Below are positions 8,215 to 17,417 of a stretch of 64,000 nucleotides of DNA, piece by piece. Each line of letters opens with the position of its first letter. Within the stretch, counting starts at the first letter, position 1. The notes under the pieces were generated by a model. It did not search any database, was not told where the DNA came from, and saw only the letters and a program-made list of their open reading frames with translations. Position numbers and translations under genes: made by a program. Source of the stretch: Actinosynnema pretiosum (GTDB lineage: Bacteria; Actinomycetota; Actinomycetes; Mycobacteriales; Pseudonocardiaceae); assembly GCF_024171695.1 (NCBI RefSeq), contig NZ_JAMTCF010000022.1:82377-146376 (forward strand), read 5' to 3'.

Positions 8215-9698
8215 CGGTGGTGGACCTGACCGCCGCCGTCGGCGACCGGCTGCTGCTCGACGCCGTGTCGTTCCAGCTCCGGCCGGGCCGGGTGACCGCG
8301 CTGGTCGGCCCGTCCGGGAGCGGCAAGACCACCGCCGCCCTGGCGCTGCTCGGCGAGCACCGCGCGGGCGTGGCGCTGCGCGGCGAGGTCACCGTGACCG
8401 GGCACGTGGTGGTCGACGGGTCCGGGGTGCGCCCCGACGCGCACCTGGTGCGCGGCAAGCGGATCGCGTACCTGCCGCAGCACCCCGGCGGCGCGCTGAA
8501 CCCGGCGCGTCGGGTGGGGTCCGCGCTGGAGGAGATCGCGTCCGTCCACAGGGGACGGTCGGGGCGCGGCGAGGCGGCCGTGGAGGCGTTGCGCGCGGCC
8601 GGTCTGCCGGGCGACCGGGCGGTGCGGCGGCGCTTCCCGCACCGGTTCTCCGGCGGGCAGCGGCAGCGGGTGGCGCTGGCGCAGGCGCTGGTGTGCGGGC
8701 CGGACGTGCTGGTGCTGGACGAGCCGACCACCGGGCTGGACCCGGTGGCCAAGCGGCACGTCGTCGCCGAGCTGGCCGAACTGGCGCGCGGTGGCCTGGC
8801 CGTGCTGCTGCTCACCCACGACCTGCCGGTGGTGGAGGCGCTGGCCCACGAGGTGGTCCACCTGGACGCGGGCCGCGTCGTCCTCGGCGAGACGCCAGCC
8901 CCGGCGGCCCCGGTGTTCGCCGAGCCCGCGCCCGACGCGCCCCCGGTGCTGCGGGTGCGGGGCCTGGGCGCCCACCACCGCGCGGCGGGGCGGGCCGTTC
9001 CCGTGCTGCACGGCGTGGACCTGGACCTGCCGCGCGGCTGGTGCGTCGGCCTGGTCGGCGCGTCCGGCAGCGGCAAGACCACCCTGGCCCGCTGCCTGGC
9101 CGGGCTGCACGAGCGGATGACCGGCCGGGTGCTGCTGGACGACGAGCCGCTGCCGGTGCTGCGGCGGCGCGCGGTGGGGCAGAGGCGGCGGGTGCAGTAC
9201 GTGTGGCAGGAGGTGCGCGGCTCGTTCGAGGAGCACGTGCCGGTGCTCGACGGCGTCGCCCGCACGGCGGTGCGGCTGCGCGGGCTGGGATGGGCCGAGG
9301 CGCGCGCGGAGGCGGCGGCGCTGCTGGCCCGGTTGGGCGTCGCGGAGGAGACCGCCTCCCGCCTCCCGACCGCGCTCTCCGGCGGGGAGCTGCAACGCGC
9401 GGCGGTGGTGCGGGCGGTGCTGGCGGAGCCGGACGTGCTGGTGTGCGACGAGGTCACCACCGCGCTGCACGCCGACGCGGCCACGGCCGTGCTGGACCTG
9501 CTGGACGAGCTGCGCCGCGAGCGCGGCACGGCGGTGCTGCTGATCAGCCACGACGCGCGGGTCGTGCGCGCCCGCGCCCAGCACGCGCACGTCCTGCACG
9601 AGGGACGGATCGTGGACAGCGGCCCCCCGGCCCGGCTGGTCGCCGAGCCGGGGACGGAGGTCACGGCGGCGCTGCTGGCGCCCGGTGGGGAGTGGTGA
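8211..9698 (+). CDS. Fused double ABC ATPase, DppD-DppF type (495 aa)
   Basis: Two complete ATPase domains are joined head to tail. Domain 1 has Walker A GPSGSGKTT near residue 32, signature FSGGQRQRVALAQ and Walker B VLVLDEPTTGLD. Domain 2 has Walker A GASGSGKTT near residue 284, signature LSGGELQRAAVVR and Walker B DVLVCDEVTTALH. This replaces the separate DppD and DppF (or NikD/NikE) proteins and powers the importer. I use the GTG at 8211, which overlaps the upstream stop; a GTG at 8187 is also possible. The operon ends here, 34 bases from a convergent gene. Confidence 0.88.
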   Translation: MTVVDLTAAVGDRLLLDAVSFQLRPGRVTALVGPSGSGKTTAALALLGEHRAGVALRGEVTVTGHVVVDGSGVRPDAHLVRGKRIAYLPQHPGGALNPARRVGSALEEIASVHRGRSGRGEAAVEALRAAGLPGDRAVRRRFPHRFSGGQRQRVALAQALVCGPDVLVLDEPTTGLDPVAKRHVVAELAELARGGLAVLLLTHDLPVVEALAHEVVHLDAGRVVLGETPAPAAPVFAEPAPDAPPVLRVRGLGAHHRAAGRAVPVLHGVDLDLPRGWCVGLVGASGSGKTTLARCLAGLHERMTGRVLLDDEPLPVLRRRAVGQRRRVQYVWQEVRGSFEEHVPVLDGVARTAVRLRGLGWAEARAEAAALLARLGVAEETASRLPTALSGGELQRAAVVRAVLAEPDVLVCDEVTTALHADAATAVLDLLDELRRERGTAVLLISHDARVVRARAQHAHVLHEGRIVDSGPPARLVAEPGTEVTAALLAPGGEW

Positions 9699-9732
9699 AG
9701 GACCGGGCGGCGGGCACGGGGCGCCGGTCGGC

Positions 9733-11163
9733 TCAGTCGGACGGCTCGGCCTCCACCGCGTCGTGCTCGCCCACCGCCGCCGACGCGGCGTCAAGCTCGA
9801 TCCTCTCCCCCTTGCCGAACGGAACCCACATCAACCAGGCGCGGTTGCGATCGTCCCCACTAACACCGTCCGAGTCCTCGAACTTGACGCTGCACACGGC
9901 CCCCTTCTTCACCGGCAGCACGGTGGTCGAGTAGGCGCTGCTCCCGTTGGTCAGCGGCGCGGTCGCCTCGAACGACTTCATGGCGACCGCGAGCTTGATC
10001 AGTGGGCTGCCCGTTCCGCTCGTGTTGCGCACGATCCCGATCGCGACCCCCGAGGTGGGCGCCGTGAACTTCCGATCGCTGTTCCGGTCCAGCTCAATGG
10101 ACTGCGGGGAGTCGACCAGGCTGGTCTCGCCCTCGACGGTGAAGGAGCCTTCCGAGGTGACCGTGACCGCGTCGGACATGAACACCTTCGTCAGCGTCGT
10201 CGTCCCGCTCGCCGACAGGTTCCCGTTCGCCTGCACCCCTCCCGTGCCGGTGATGAGCGACGAGGTGGTGCTCTCCTGATCGAGGGTGTTGCCGACCTTG
10301 ATCACGGACCCGTCGGTGCCGCGCAGGGTGCTGGCCCTGAGCGTCTTGTCCTTGGCCACTGTCAGGTCGCTCACCACGTGGTCGGCCACCCCGAGCGTGT
10401 TGACCCGCAGGTCCGGCTCCGCGACCCACACGTGCGTGGTCTGGTAGAGGTCCTTGTCCCCCAGCGTGGCCTTGAGGGTGAAGTTCGTGGCCTCGACCAG
10501 CGCGGGTGAGGTCCAGGTGCCGCCGGGGTTGGGCAGCGGCGTCGCCCGGTCCTCCCCGTCCTTGTCCCGGAAGTACACCGTGTACTCCGCGTTCGAGGAG
10601 CCCTCCCAGTTCAGCTGCACCGTCCCGTTCCGCTCGATGACGTTCTTGGTGGGCCGCAGCGAGTGGAAGGAGAACGCGTCGTCGCGCTTGACCACCTCCA
10701 CGTGCCCCGTGCGCTCGGTGAACTCCCCGCCGGAGGTCTTCGTCTTCTCGGTCAGCCCCAGCGTCACCGGGCCGATCGCGCCGTTGACCTCGATGCCGGA
10801 CAGCTCCACGTTCAGCTGCCACGTGCCGTCGAACGTCGCGTCGTCGTCCGGGACGAGGGTGTAGTCGGTGCGGTTCGGGTCGGTGGAGTCCTTGGCGATG
10901 GACCACTTCTTGCCGTTGCCCGCCGTGATGATGCCGGTGGACGGGTTGATCCGCTGCGGATCGCCGGTCAGCGCGGTGGCCTGCCGCCCGGTCGGGATGG
11001 AGATCACCAGCTTCGAGCACTCGATCGGCCAGCTCGCGCCCGCAGCCTTCTCCTTGCCGTACGCCAGGGTCAGCGTGGCGTAGGAGGGCTCGGCGAACGT
11101 GCTCACCATCAGCGGGTCCGGGTCCGTCCCGAGGACGGGCTTGATCAGGTTGTCGTCCGACAA
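9733..11163 (-). CDS. Beta-rich protein with a shared N-terminal domain and fibre-like C-terminus (476 aa)
   Basis: This is the last gene of the six-gene giant-protein operon. The TTG start has AGGAG seven bases upstream and lies 11 bases after the previous stop. Residues about 20-150 contain a domain also found in the preceding 147-residue protein: Cys-hydrophobic strand, KWSIAKDSTDP, then DDDATFDGTWQLNVEL. Next comes an Ig/fibronectin-like stretch (VQLNWEGSSNAEYTVYFRD). The C-terminal third is rich in Ser, Thr and Gly, with short strand repeats, and ends in a compact tip (RAWLMWVPFGKGERIEL) that recalls binding-tip domains. I see no signal peptide or membrane segment. The function is unknown; a surface or receptor-binding component is a guess. 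Confidence 0.75.
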   Translation of the reverse strand: MSDDNLIKPVLGTDPDPLMVSTFAEPSYATLTLAYGKEKAAGASWPIECSKLVISIPTGRQATALTGDPQRINPSTGIITAGNGKKWSIAKDSTDPNRTDYTLVPDDDATFDGTWQLNVELSGIEVNGAIGPVTLGLTEKTKTSGGEFTERTGHVEVVKRDDAFSFHSLRPTKNVIERNGTVQLNWEGSSNAEYTVYFRDKDGEDRATPLPNPGGTWTSPALVEATNFTLKATLGDKDLYQTTHVWVAEPDLRVNTLGVADHVVSDLTVAKDKTLRASTLRGTDGSVIKVGNTLDQESTTSSLITGTGGVQANGNLSASGTTTLTKVFMSDAVTVTSEGSFTVEGETSLVDSPQSIELDRNSDRKFTAPTSGVAIGIVRNTSGTGSPLIKLAVAMKSFEATAPLTNGSSAYSTTVLPVKKGAVCSVKFEDSDGVSGDDRNRAWLMWVPFGKGERIELDAASAAVGEHDAVEAEPSD

Positions 11164-11173
11164 GGTGGTGCTC

Positions 11174-11617
11174 CTAAACCGGCGTGATCGGGACGTGCGC
11201 GGTGCGCGTGGACAGGGCGGAGGCGCCTGCGGCGGCGCGTTCGCTGATCCGCGCCACCTCCGAGCCGACGGGGGCGGCGAGGTCGATCTCGAACTCCACC
11301 GACCAGGCGCCGTCGAAGGTGGCGGGCTCGTCCGGCACGCACTCCAGGCGCAGCACCGCCGGGTCCGTCCGGTCGGCGGTGATCCACCAGTGCCGTCCCC
11401 TGCCGCGACCGCGCACCGGGGCGCCGCGCAGGTGCGGGGCCTGGCGCGTCGCCGGGTCGACGGGCAGCGACAGGGTGAACCCGGAGCACAGCACGGCCGT
11501 CTCGGACGGTCCGCCGACGACCAGTCGCAGGCGGGTGCCCGGTTCCTCCAGGTCGGTGGCGGCGCGTGAACCGGCGCGGCTCTCCAGCCGGTAGGGCAGC
11601 AGCAGGTCCTCGCTCAC
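11174..11617 (-). CDS. Single-domain beta protein, paralogue of its neighbour's N-terminus (147 aa)
   Basis: GTGA overlaps the stop of the 1205-residue protein, with GGAGGGGA just upstream. Almost the whole protein is one domain that aligns with the N-terminal domain of the next gene: CSGFTLSLPVDPATR against CSKLVISIPTGRQAT, RHWWITADRTDP against KKWSIAKDSTDP, and PDEPATFDGAWSVEFEI against PDDDATFDGTWQLNVEL. The pair probably arose by duplication within the operon. It has no signal peptide or membrane span. It may be a subunit or chaperone-like cap for the larger partners. The function is unknown. Confidence 0.7.
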   Translation of the reverse strand: MSEDLLLPYRLESRAGSRAATDLEEPGTRLRLVVGGPSETAVLCSGFTLSLPVDPATRQAPHLRGAPVRGRGRGRHWWITADRTDPAVLRLECVPDEPATFDGAWSVEFEIDLAAPVGSEVARISERAAAGASALSTRTAHVPITPV

Positions 11618-14600
11618 GCCTTCCCCTCCCCGGTCACGGCCGCCGGGCGCAGCAGCAGGTAGCCCGCGCGGGCGGTGGGCACGGGATCGTCGACGCGGGC
11701 GCGGTCGTCGGAGGCTGCGATCGGCAGCTCGACCCAGTCGGGCAGCGGCGCGGCGTCCACCGCCACGGGCTCGGCCCAGGTCCAGTCGCCGTGCCAGCAG
11801 GCGGGCCTGGGCATGACCACTCCGGGCTGGTCGTCGTCCTCCAGCGCCAAGGCGGGCTCGCCGCGCTCGACCGCGAGCAGCGGGGTGAGTCGGAACGCGC
11901 CCCTGATCCGCCGCAGCGCCGTGCCGACGACCTCGGTGTCCAGGCGCAGCGCGGCCACGGGCAGGACGTCGGTGGTGGCGGTGACGGCGCTGTGCGGGCA
12001 CATCAGCAGGGTCAGCTCCAGCGGTTCCTGGTCGTCGGAGAGCCTGGCCCGCACCCGCACGCCCGACCCGGTGCCGACCGGTTCGACGTAGCCGCCCGTC
12101 CCCTCCGGGATGACCGCGCGCAGCACGTCGTAGTCGACGGGCTCACCGGGCTCGGGGGCCTGGTAGTAGCCGATGAGCCCGTCCCTGAGCAGGTCGGCGT
12201 CGCCGAGCCGGGCGGTCCACCGCCAGTCCGGGTACGGCTCGCGCGGCGGGTCGAGCACCCGGTCCCAGGCCGGGTCGGTCAGCTGCGGGCCGCGCAGCTC
12301 CAGGCCCAGCCCGGCGCGCACGAGGGCGACCGGGCGGCCCAGGAGCCGCAGCGGGGAGGTGTCCTCGCTCGGGGCGGCGTCGGTGATCCGCTCCAGACCG
12401 GCGTTGATGGTGTCCACGAGCGCGTCGAACGCGTCGGGGCCACGCCCGCGCAGCCCGAGGGCGAAGGCCGCCGCGTGCGGGTGGGTGGCCCGGAAGTCCT
12501 CGTCCGCCGGGTCGCGCACGGGCGCGTGCGGCAGCGGCGTCCAGGCGATCTCCCGCGCGCCGGACGCGCGCTGGACCACCCGCAGCTCCCCGAGCGGCCC
12601 ACCGTCGGGCGCGTGCACGAGCACGGTGCGGTCGAGGTGGTTGACCAGCAGCCAGCAGGCCACGGGCGGGTCGGCGCCCTCGCTCAGCGCCTCGAAGCGG
12701 ACCCTGGTCTCGTGCAGCAGCCTCGGCGGGAGCTGGAGGTAGCGCTGCGGGCCGGGCGCGTCGGGGAAGATCGGGTGGTCGGGGCGGACGCCTGCGGCGC
12801 GGATCGGGGCGAACTGGCTGGGCTGGTTGCCCTGGGCGGCGACCTTGCGCAGGGTCTGGCCGAAGCGGTCGATCACGTGCAGCTCGCGGAAGTAGAACTG
12901 GCCGCCGCGCACGGGTTGGAACCGCTGGTCGCGGCGGTCGCCCGCGCCGTCGGGCACGAAGTCGCTCTCGCCGATCAGCTCGGCCAGCTCCGGGTCGTCC
13001 ACGGCCGACTCCGTGGTGAGCTGACCGCGCCCGTCGCGCTGGAGCAGCCACTCGCCGAAGCCGTCGAGGCGCTGCGAGAGCACCCGCAGCTCCGACAGGT
13101 CGGCGTGCAGCTCGCGCAGCGCCGCGACCCGCCCGGACGGGGCGCTCGCCAGCTGCCGCTCGACCTGTCCGCGCAGGGTGTGGGCGAACGAGGGCGTCAG
13201 GAACGCCCGTCCGGTGAAGTCGGTCCACCGCAGGCCGCCGTGCTGCTCGGGGTCCTCGGAGCCGGACGGGTCGGGTTCGGCGCCGGTGCCGAGCCAGCGG
13301 TAGCGCTCGCCGTCGAACTCCCAGTGCTCCTCGCCGTCGGCCGAGGCGTACGGGGTGGCGCAGTGCACGATCCGCCACTGGAGGTACATCGGCAGCCACG
13401 GCTGCGACCACACGGCCAGGTGCTCCGGCCACGGGCCCCGCGAGCGGCCCCCCGGATCGGCGACGATCGCGTGCAGCGCGGTCCCCTCGCCCTCGGCGGT
13501 GGTGGCCGCGCGCTCCAGCAGCTCGAACTCCGCCGCCAGCGCCGCGCACACCGGCGGCAGCCCCTCGGCGTTGGGCGGCAGCGCCGCGTCGGGGTCGGGC
13601 TCGGCCCACCCGTCGCCGATCACGACGCCGGTGAGCAGCGCGGACGGCGTCCGGCACGGCAGCGGGTCGTCGGCGGCGCGGGTGAGCGGGTCGACCGGGC
13701 CGCAGTCGCTGAGCAGCACCACCGGGTCGGCGGGCCGGTGGAACACCCCGAGGGGGCGCCTGCGCAGCTCGTACTCCGATCCGAGGCCCTTGCGGGCGGC
13801 GAAGTCGGCGATGGCGGCGGGCAGGTCGTCGGGGTCGTCGGCGTGCGGGACCAGCGCGCGGGCGGCGGTGACGGCGGCCAGCTCGGTCTCGACGTCGGCG
13901 CGGGCAGCCGCGACGCGCGCGTCCCACTCGACGGGGTCGACGTCGTAGTCGGGCGGCCGGTGGCCCTTCTCGGGCAGGTTCCGCAGCCACCACAGGCTCC
14001 ACAGCCGCCACCGGGCGGCCTCCAGGCGCGGGACGATCGCGTCGTGGGCGGCCTGGTCGGCGTTGAGGGCGGCCACCCACTCGGGTTGCTCGGGCGAGGG
14101 CGGGGAGCTGCCGTCGTCCTGCGGGCGGCAGGCGACCTCCCAGCACTGGCCGCCGTCGCGGGCGGCGAACCAGGAGGCGTGGGTCAGCTCGGCCAGGTCC
14201 TGCTCCCCGTCGGCGGTGTCCAGGGCGTCCGGGTCGCCGTGGTGCAGGGCGCCGACCAGGTCGCCCGTGCGCGCCGACCGGGTCTGGTGCGCGGCCAGCG
14301 CGGCGGCGGCGTCGGCGGTGGAGTGGCCGATGGCGACCTTCACCGACTCGGGAGCCGGCTTGCTCGACGGCGGCTGGTAGCCGCGCTTGCGCCACGGCAC
14401 GCCCAGCGCGGTCCCGGCGTAGCGGGTGCGCCGCACCGTCGTGGGCAGCTCGTCGGGGACGGCCCAGCCCAGGGCCTCGGCGACGGCGCGCACGTCCTCG
14501 GGGTCGGTGTCCGGCGGCAGCAGGTCGGGGACGTCGGCGGCGCGGCGCAGCAGGTCGGCGTCGTCGTGGCTGTACCAGCCAACGACCTGGTAGCTCAGCG

Positions 14601-15231
14601 TGGCGTCGGGTGGGTGGTCGGCGTTCGGCGGGGTCAGGTCGGCGAGGGTGTCGTGGAACAGGAACACGTTCTCGTGGTACGGCGCGAACGCGGCGAACGC
14701 GGGCAGGCCGGGGCCGATCGCGGTCAGGAACAGCGGGCGCGCGGGCGGCTCCTCCCACGGGCCGTCCGCCAGCGGGTGGGCGCGGCCGATGTAGTCGCGG
14801 CGCGGCTGCCCGGCGGGCGCGAACGGGTCCAGGTACTGGGTGAACGCCTCCACGCCCAGGTCGTCGTGCTTCTCCAGGTAGTCGCTCTGCACCAGCCACC
14901 CGGCGACCTTCCGCTCCCCGCCCACCCGCGCGCGGCGCACGACCAGCCAGCGGTTGGGCACCAGCGGGAACACCATCTCCCCGGTGGCCTGGTCCAGGTG
15001 GCCCGCGGTGAGCGCCTCGGGGAGCTGCCACTGCACGTGGACGCCCTCGGAGTCGGGCACGTCGAACAGGTCGCCGTCCTCGTACGGGCCGGGCTCGGCG
15101 CTGAGCTTGTACTCCGGGTCCAGCGTCATCCGGAAGCGCGGCTGCCAGCGCAGGAAGTCCTGGGCGCGCACGTCCTGGTTGACCAGGAGCGCGTGCACCC
15201 GCACGGGCACGATCAGGTCGGTGTCGCTCAC
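11614..15231 (-). CDS. Very large hypothetical protein of the zincin/giant-protein operon (1205 aa)
   Basis: The GTG start overlaps the previous stop (GTGA). The product opens SDTDLIVPVRVHALLVNQDV and is long, acidic and unusually rich in Trp, Pro and Asp, with no signal peptide, membrane segment or nucleotide-binding motif that I can see. Notable blocks are PNRWLVVRRARVGGERKVAG near residue 95, a stretch around TAIGPGLPAFAAFAPYHEN near residue 170 and QWRIVHCATPYASADGEEHW near residue 620. The protein is not obviously repetitive. It probably works with the adjacent 727- and 1420-residue proteins, given the unbroken translational coupling. I cannot assign a family. Confidence 0.75.
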   Translation of the reverse strand: MSDTDLIVPVRVHALLVNQDVRAQDFLRWQPRFRMTLDPEYKLSAEPGPYEDGDLFDVPDSEGVHVQWQLPEALTAGHLDQATGEMVFPLVPNRWLVVRRARVGGERKVAGWLVQSDYLEKHDDLGVEAFTQYLDPFAPAGQPRRDYIGRAHPLADGPWEEPPARPLFLTAIGPGLPAFAAFAPYHENVFLFHDTLADLTPPNADHPPDATLSYQVVGWYSHDDADLLRRAADVPDLLPPDTDPEDVRAVAEALGWAVPDELPTTVRRTRYAGTALGVPWRKRGYQPPSSKPAPESVKVAIGHSTADAAAALAAHQTRSARTGDLVGALHHGDPDALDTADGEQDLAELTHASWFAARDGGQCWEVACRPQDDGSSPPSPEQPEWVAALNADQAAHDAIVPRLEAARWRLWSLWWLRNLPEKGHRPPDYDVDPVEWDARVAAARADVETELAAVTAARALVPHADDPDDLPAAIADFAARKGLGSEYELRRRPLGVFHRPADPVVLLSDCGPVDPLTRAADDPLPCRTPSALLTGVVIGDGWAEPDPDAALPPNAEGLPPVCAALAAEFELLERAATTAEGEGTALHAIVADPGGRSRGPWPEHLAVWSQPWLPMYLQWRIVHCATPYASADGEEHWEFDGERYRWLGTGAEPDPSGSEDPEQHGGLRWTDFTGRAFLTPSFAHTLRGQVERQLASAPSGRVAALRELHADLSELRVLSQRLDGFGEWLLQRDGRGQLTTESAVDDPELAELIGESDFVPDGAGDRRDQRFQPVRGGQFYFRELHVIDRFGQTLRKVAAQGNQPSQFAPIRAAGVRPDHPIFPDAPGPQRYLQLPPRLLHETRVRFEALSEGADPPVACWLLVNHLDRTVLVHAPDGGPLGELRVVQRASGAREIAWTPLPHAPVRDPADEDFRATHPHAAAFALGLRGRGPDAFDALVDTINAGLERITDAAPSEDTSPLRLLGRPVALVRAGLGLELRGPQLTDPAWDRVLDPPREPYPDWRWTARLGDADLLRDGLIGYYQAPEPGEPVDYDVLRAVIPEGTGGYVEPVGTGSGVRVRARLSDDQEPLELTLLMCPHSAVTATTDVLPVAALRLDTEVVGTALRRIRGAFRLTPLLAVERGEPALALEDDDQPGVVMPRPACWHGDWTWAEPVAVDAAPLPDWVELPIAASDDRARVDDPVPTARAGYLLLRPAAVTGEGKA

Positions 15232-17411
15232 GCGCTCTCCTCGGGTGCGGCGGCCCTGATCCGGACCTCGACGGGGGCGTTGACCAGTTGCAGCGCGAAC
15301 TGGGCCGGGGTGAGGTCGGCGCGGCCGAACGCCCCGGCCAGGGCGGGCGCGAACCCGCGCACGTCCAGCACGTCCGGGACGCCCTCGGCCGGGCGCAGGT
15401 GGTCGTCGAAGACGGAGCCCTCGGTCGGGAACCTCTGCCCCAGCGAGTAGCCCAACTTGGGTCCGGGGGTCAGGCCGCGCAGCGAGACCACGCCGCCGTG
15501 GTCGACGCCGAAGTGGATGCCCTGGCCGGGTTCGCGGATGACGACCTCGTCGGGGACCTCGCCGAACAGGCACAGCAGCACGTCCGGCGCGAGGTGGTCG
15601 CGGCGCAGCTCGGCGACCGGCTCGCCCGAGGCGGTGGCCAGCAGCTCGAACACCGGCCAGGCGCGCACCAGCGCGGAGCGGATCAGCACCCCGGCGCGGG
15701 CGCGCCGTCCCGCGCGGGCGGTGTCGACCTCGGCGGTGAGGGCGGCGTCGGCGGCCACGTCCACGGCGGTGTGCACGCCGACGTCGCGGGCCCCGGCGAG
15801 CAGCGCCTCGACCCACTGCCCGTCGACCACGAAGAACCGCAGCGACTCCGGCGGCAGCAGGTCGGGGTGCGGGACGAGGTGGCGGAACGGGACGCCGCGC
15901 AGCAGCGCGAGCCCGTCGAGCCAGCGGGGCATGTCCCCGGAGCGCTCGGCCGCCACGCGGCGGAGCCGGGTCTGCGCGCCCGCGCTCGCGAGGGCGGCGA
16001 CGCCGGGCCTGGTGCGGCGGGCGCGCACGGCCGGGGTGGCGGGCACGTCGGCCTCCGGGCGCTGCGGGGCGGCGAGCGCGTCGACCAGGGCGCGGCCGAG
16101 GCCCTCGGTGGCGAGGCCTGCGGGGCGCTCCCCCAGCGCGCTCAGGCGCGGGTCCCCGGCCACCGCCAGCTCCTCCACCGCCCGGTTGGCGAGCACCCGG
16201 CGGGCGCGGGCCAGCTCGGCGGCGTAGTCGGGGTCGCTCAGGGCGAGCGCGCGGCCGAGCGTCCACGCGGCGGCGTAGGACAGGTCGAACAGGCCGTTCT
16301 CCGGCTCGAACACCAGCGCGTGGTCGGCGGTGGTGTGCGGGGTCTCCCGGCCCACGACCGGGACGGGTGGCGCGGCGGCGGGCGCGCAGGGACCCCGGTA
16401 CCAGCCGAAGGTCAGCTCGCCGGAGGACACCCGGTGCGGCACCGGCGCGTACCCCAGCCACAGCCGCCGGGCGACGTAGTCGGCCGCCTCACCGCCCCCA
16501 CCGCCCTCGGGACGCAGGCGCGGGGCCAGGTTCTCGGCGTCGGCGCGACCGGGTTCGGCCAGGGCGTCGAGCAGGCTGCGAGCGTCGAGCGCGGCCTCGG
16601 GGTCGGACCGGAACGACCAGGAGCGCAGCGAGCACAGCCGCACCGCCCGGTACTCCTCGGGCACCCCGTCCTGGCCGAGGCACTTCTTCCAGCCCTCCAG
16701 GGACACCAGGTGCACGGCGTGCGCGCCGGTGGTGCGGGCGAACCGGTTGGCGGCGATCACCGCGTAGCGGCCCTCGGTGAGGATCTCGCCGTCGTCGAGC
16801 AGGGTGGGCGCGGTGGCCACGTCGCGCACGTGGGCGAGGTGGCGCAGCTCGTCCAGGCGCGGCACGACCGCCTCGAACACCGCCCTGGGCACGTCGATCG
16901 TGGTGGTGCGGGACGCGGAGACGGCGTCGTCGACCTCCTCGTCGGCGAGCTCGGGGCCGAGCACGGCCTCGTCGCTCGGGTGGCGCAGCTCCTCGACGGT
17001 CCTGCCGACGGTCTCGCCGCGCGCTTCCGGGTCGTCCGGCAGCTCGCCCTCGCGGAACACCAGCAGCGCCAGCCACGGCTCGCGCGCGGGCACGTCCAGG
17101 GCGTGCCCGTCGGTCTCGCGCTCCCACGGCAGGACCGCCCGGTCCAGGGTGATGTGCGGCAGGGTCAGCCGGTAGTCGCCCTCGGCGCCCTGGGCTGGGT
17201 AGAGGGCGTGCACCGAGGACTCGTCCAGGACGAACCGGACGGCCCTGATCTCGAACTTCCGCACCGGTTCGGGCAGCTCGTGCCCGGCCGTGGGCACCGG
17301 GTCCCCACCTTGCTCGAGCAGGTGGCGGCTCTCGACGGTGTAGACGCCCGCGAGGGCGCGGGGCTGGTAGTGGTCGTGGAAGCTGATGCGCAGGTCGGAC
17401 TGGGTGGGCAC
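15228..17411 (-). CDS. Large hypothetical protein of the zincin/giant-protein operon (727 aa)
   Basis: The GTG start has AGGTG upstream and lies just after the stop of the 1420-residue protein. The product begins MPTQSDLRISFHDHYQPRAL and has a strand-rich N-terminal half (RKFEIRAVRFVLDESSVHAL near residue 50, then DYRLTLPHITLDRAVLPWE). A helical, Ala/Arg-rich middle follows (residues about 380-480), then a C-terminal part with FFVVDGQWVEALLAGARDVG near 520 and PGPKLGYSLGQRFPTEGSVF near 660. I see no signal peptide, membrane span or known catalytic motif. The function is unknown; its position suggests a structural partner of the giant neighbours. Confidence 0.75.
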   Translation of the reverse strand: MPTQSDLRISFHDHYQPRALAGVYTVESRHLLEQGGDPVPTAGHELPEPVRKFEIRAVRFVLDESSVHALYPAQGAEGDYRLTLPHITLDRAVLPWERETDGHALDVPAREPWLALLVFREGELPDDPEARGETVGRTVEELRHPSDEAVLGPELADEEVDDAVSASRTTTIDVPRAVFEAVVPRLDELRHLAHVRDVATAPTLLDDGEILTEGRYAVIAANRFARTTGAHAVHLVSLEGWKKCLGQDGVPEEYRAVRLCSLRSWSFRSDPEAALDARSLLDALAEPGRADAENLAPRLRPEGGGGGEAADYVARRLWLGYAPVPHRVSSGELTFGWYRGPCAPAAAPPVPVVGRETPHTTADHALVFEPENGLFDLSYAAAWTLGRALALSDPDYAAELARARRVLANRAVEELAVAGDPRLSALGERPAGLATEGLGRALVDALAAPQRPEADVPATPAVRARRTRPGVAALASAGAQTRLRRVAAERSGDMPRWLDGLALLRGVPFRHLVPHPDLLPPESLRFFVVDGQWVEALLAGARDVGVHTAVDVAADAALTAEVDTARAGRRARAGVLIRSALVRAWPVFELLATASGEPVAELRRDHLAPDVLLCLFGEVPDEVVIREPGQGIHFGVDHGGVVSLRGLTPGPKLGYSLGQRFPTEGSVFDDHLRPAEGVPDVLDVRGFAPALAGAFGRADLTPAQFALQLVNAPVEVRIRAAAPEESA

Positions 17412-17417
17412 CGCGTG

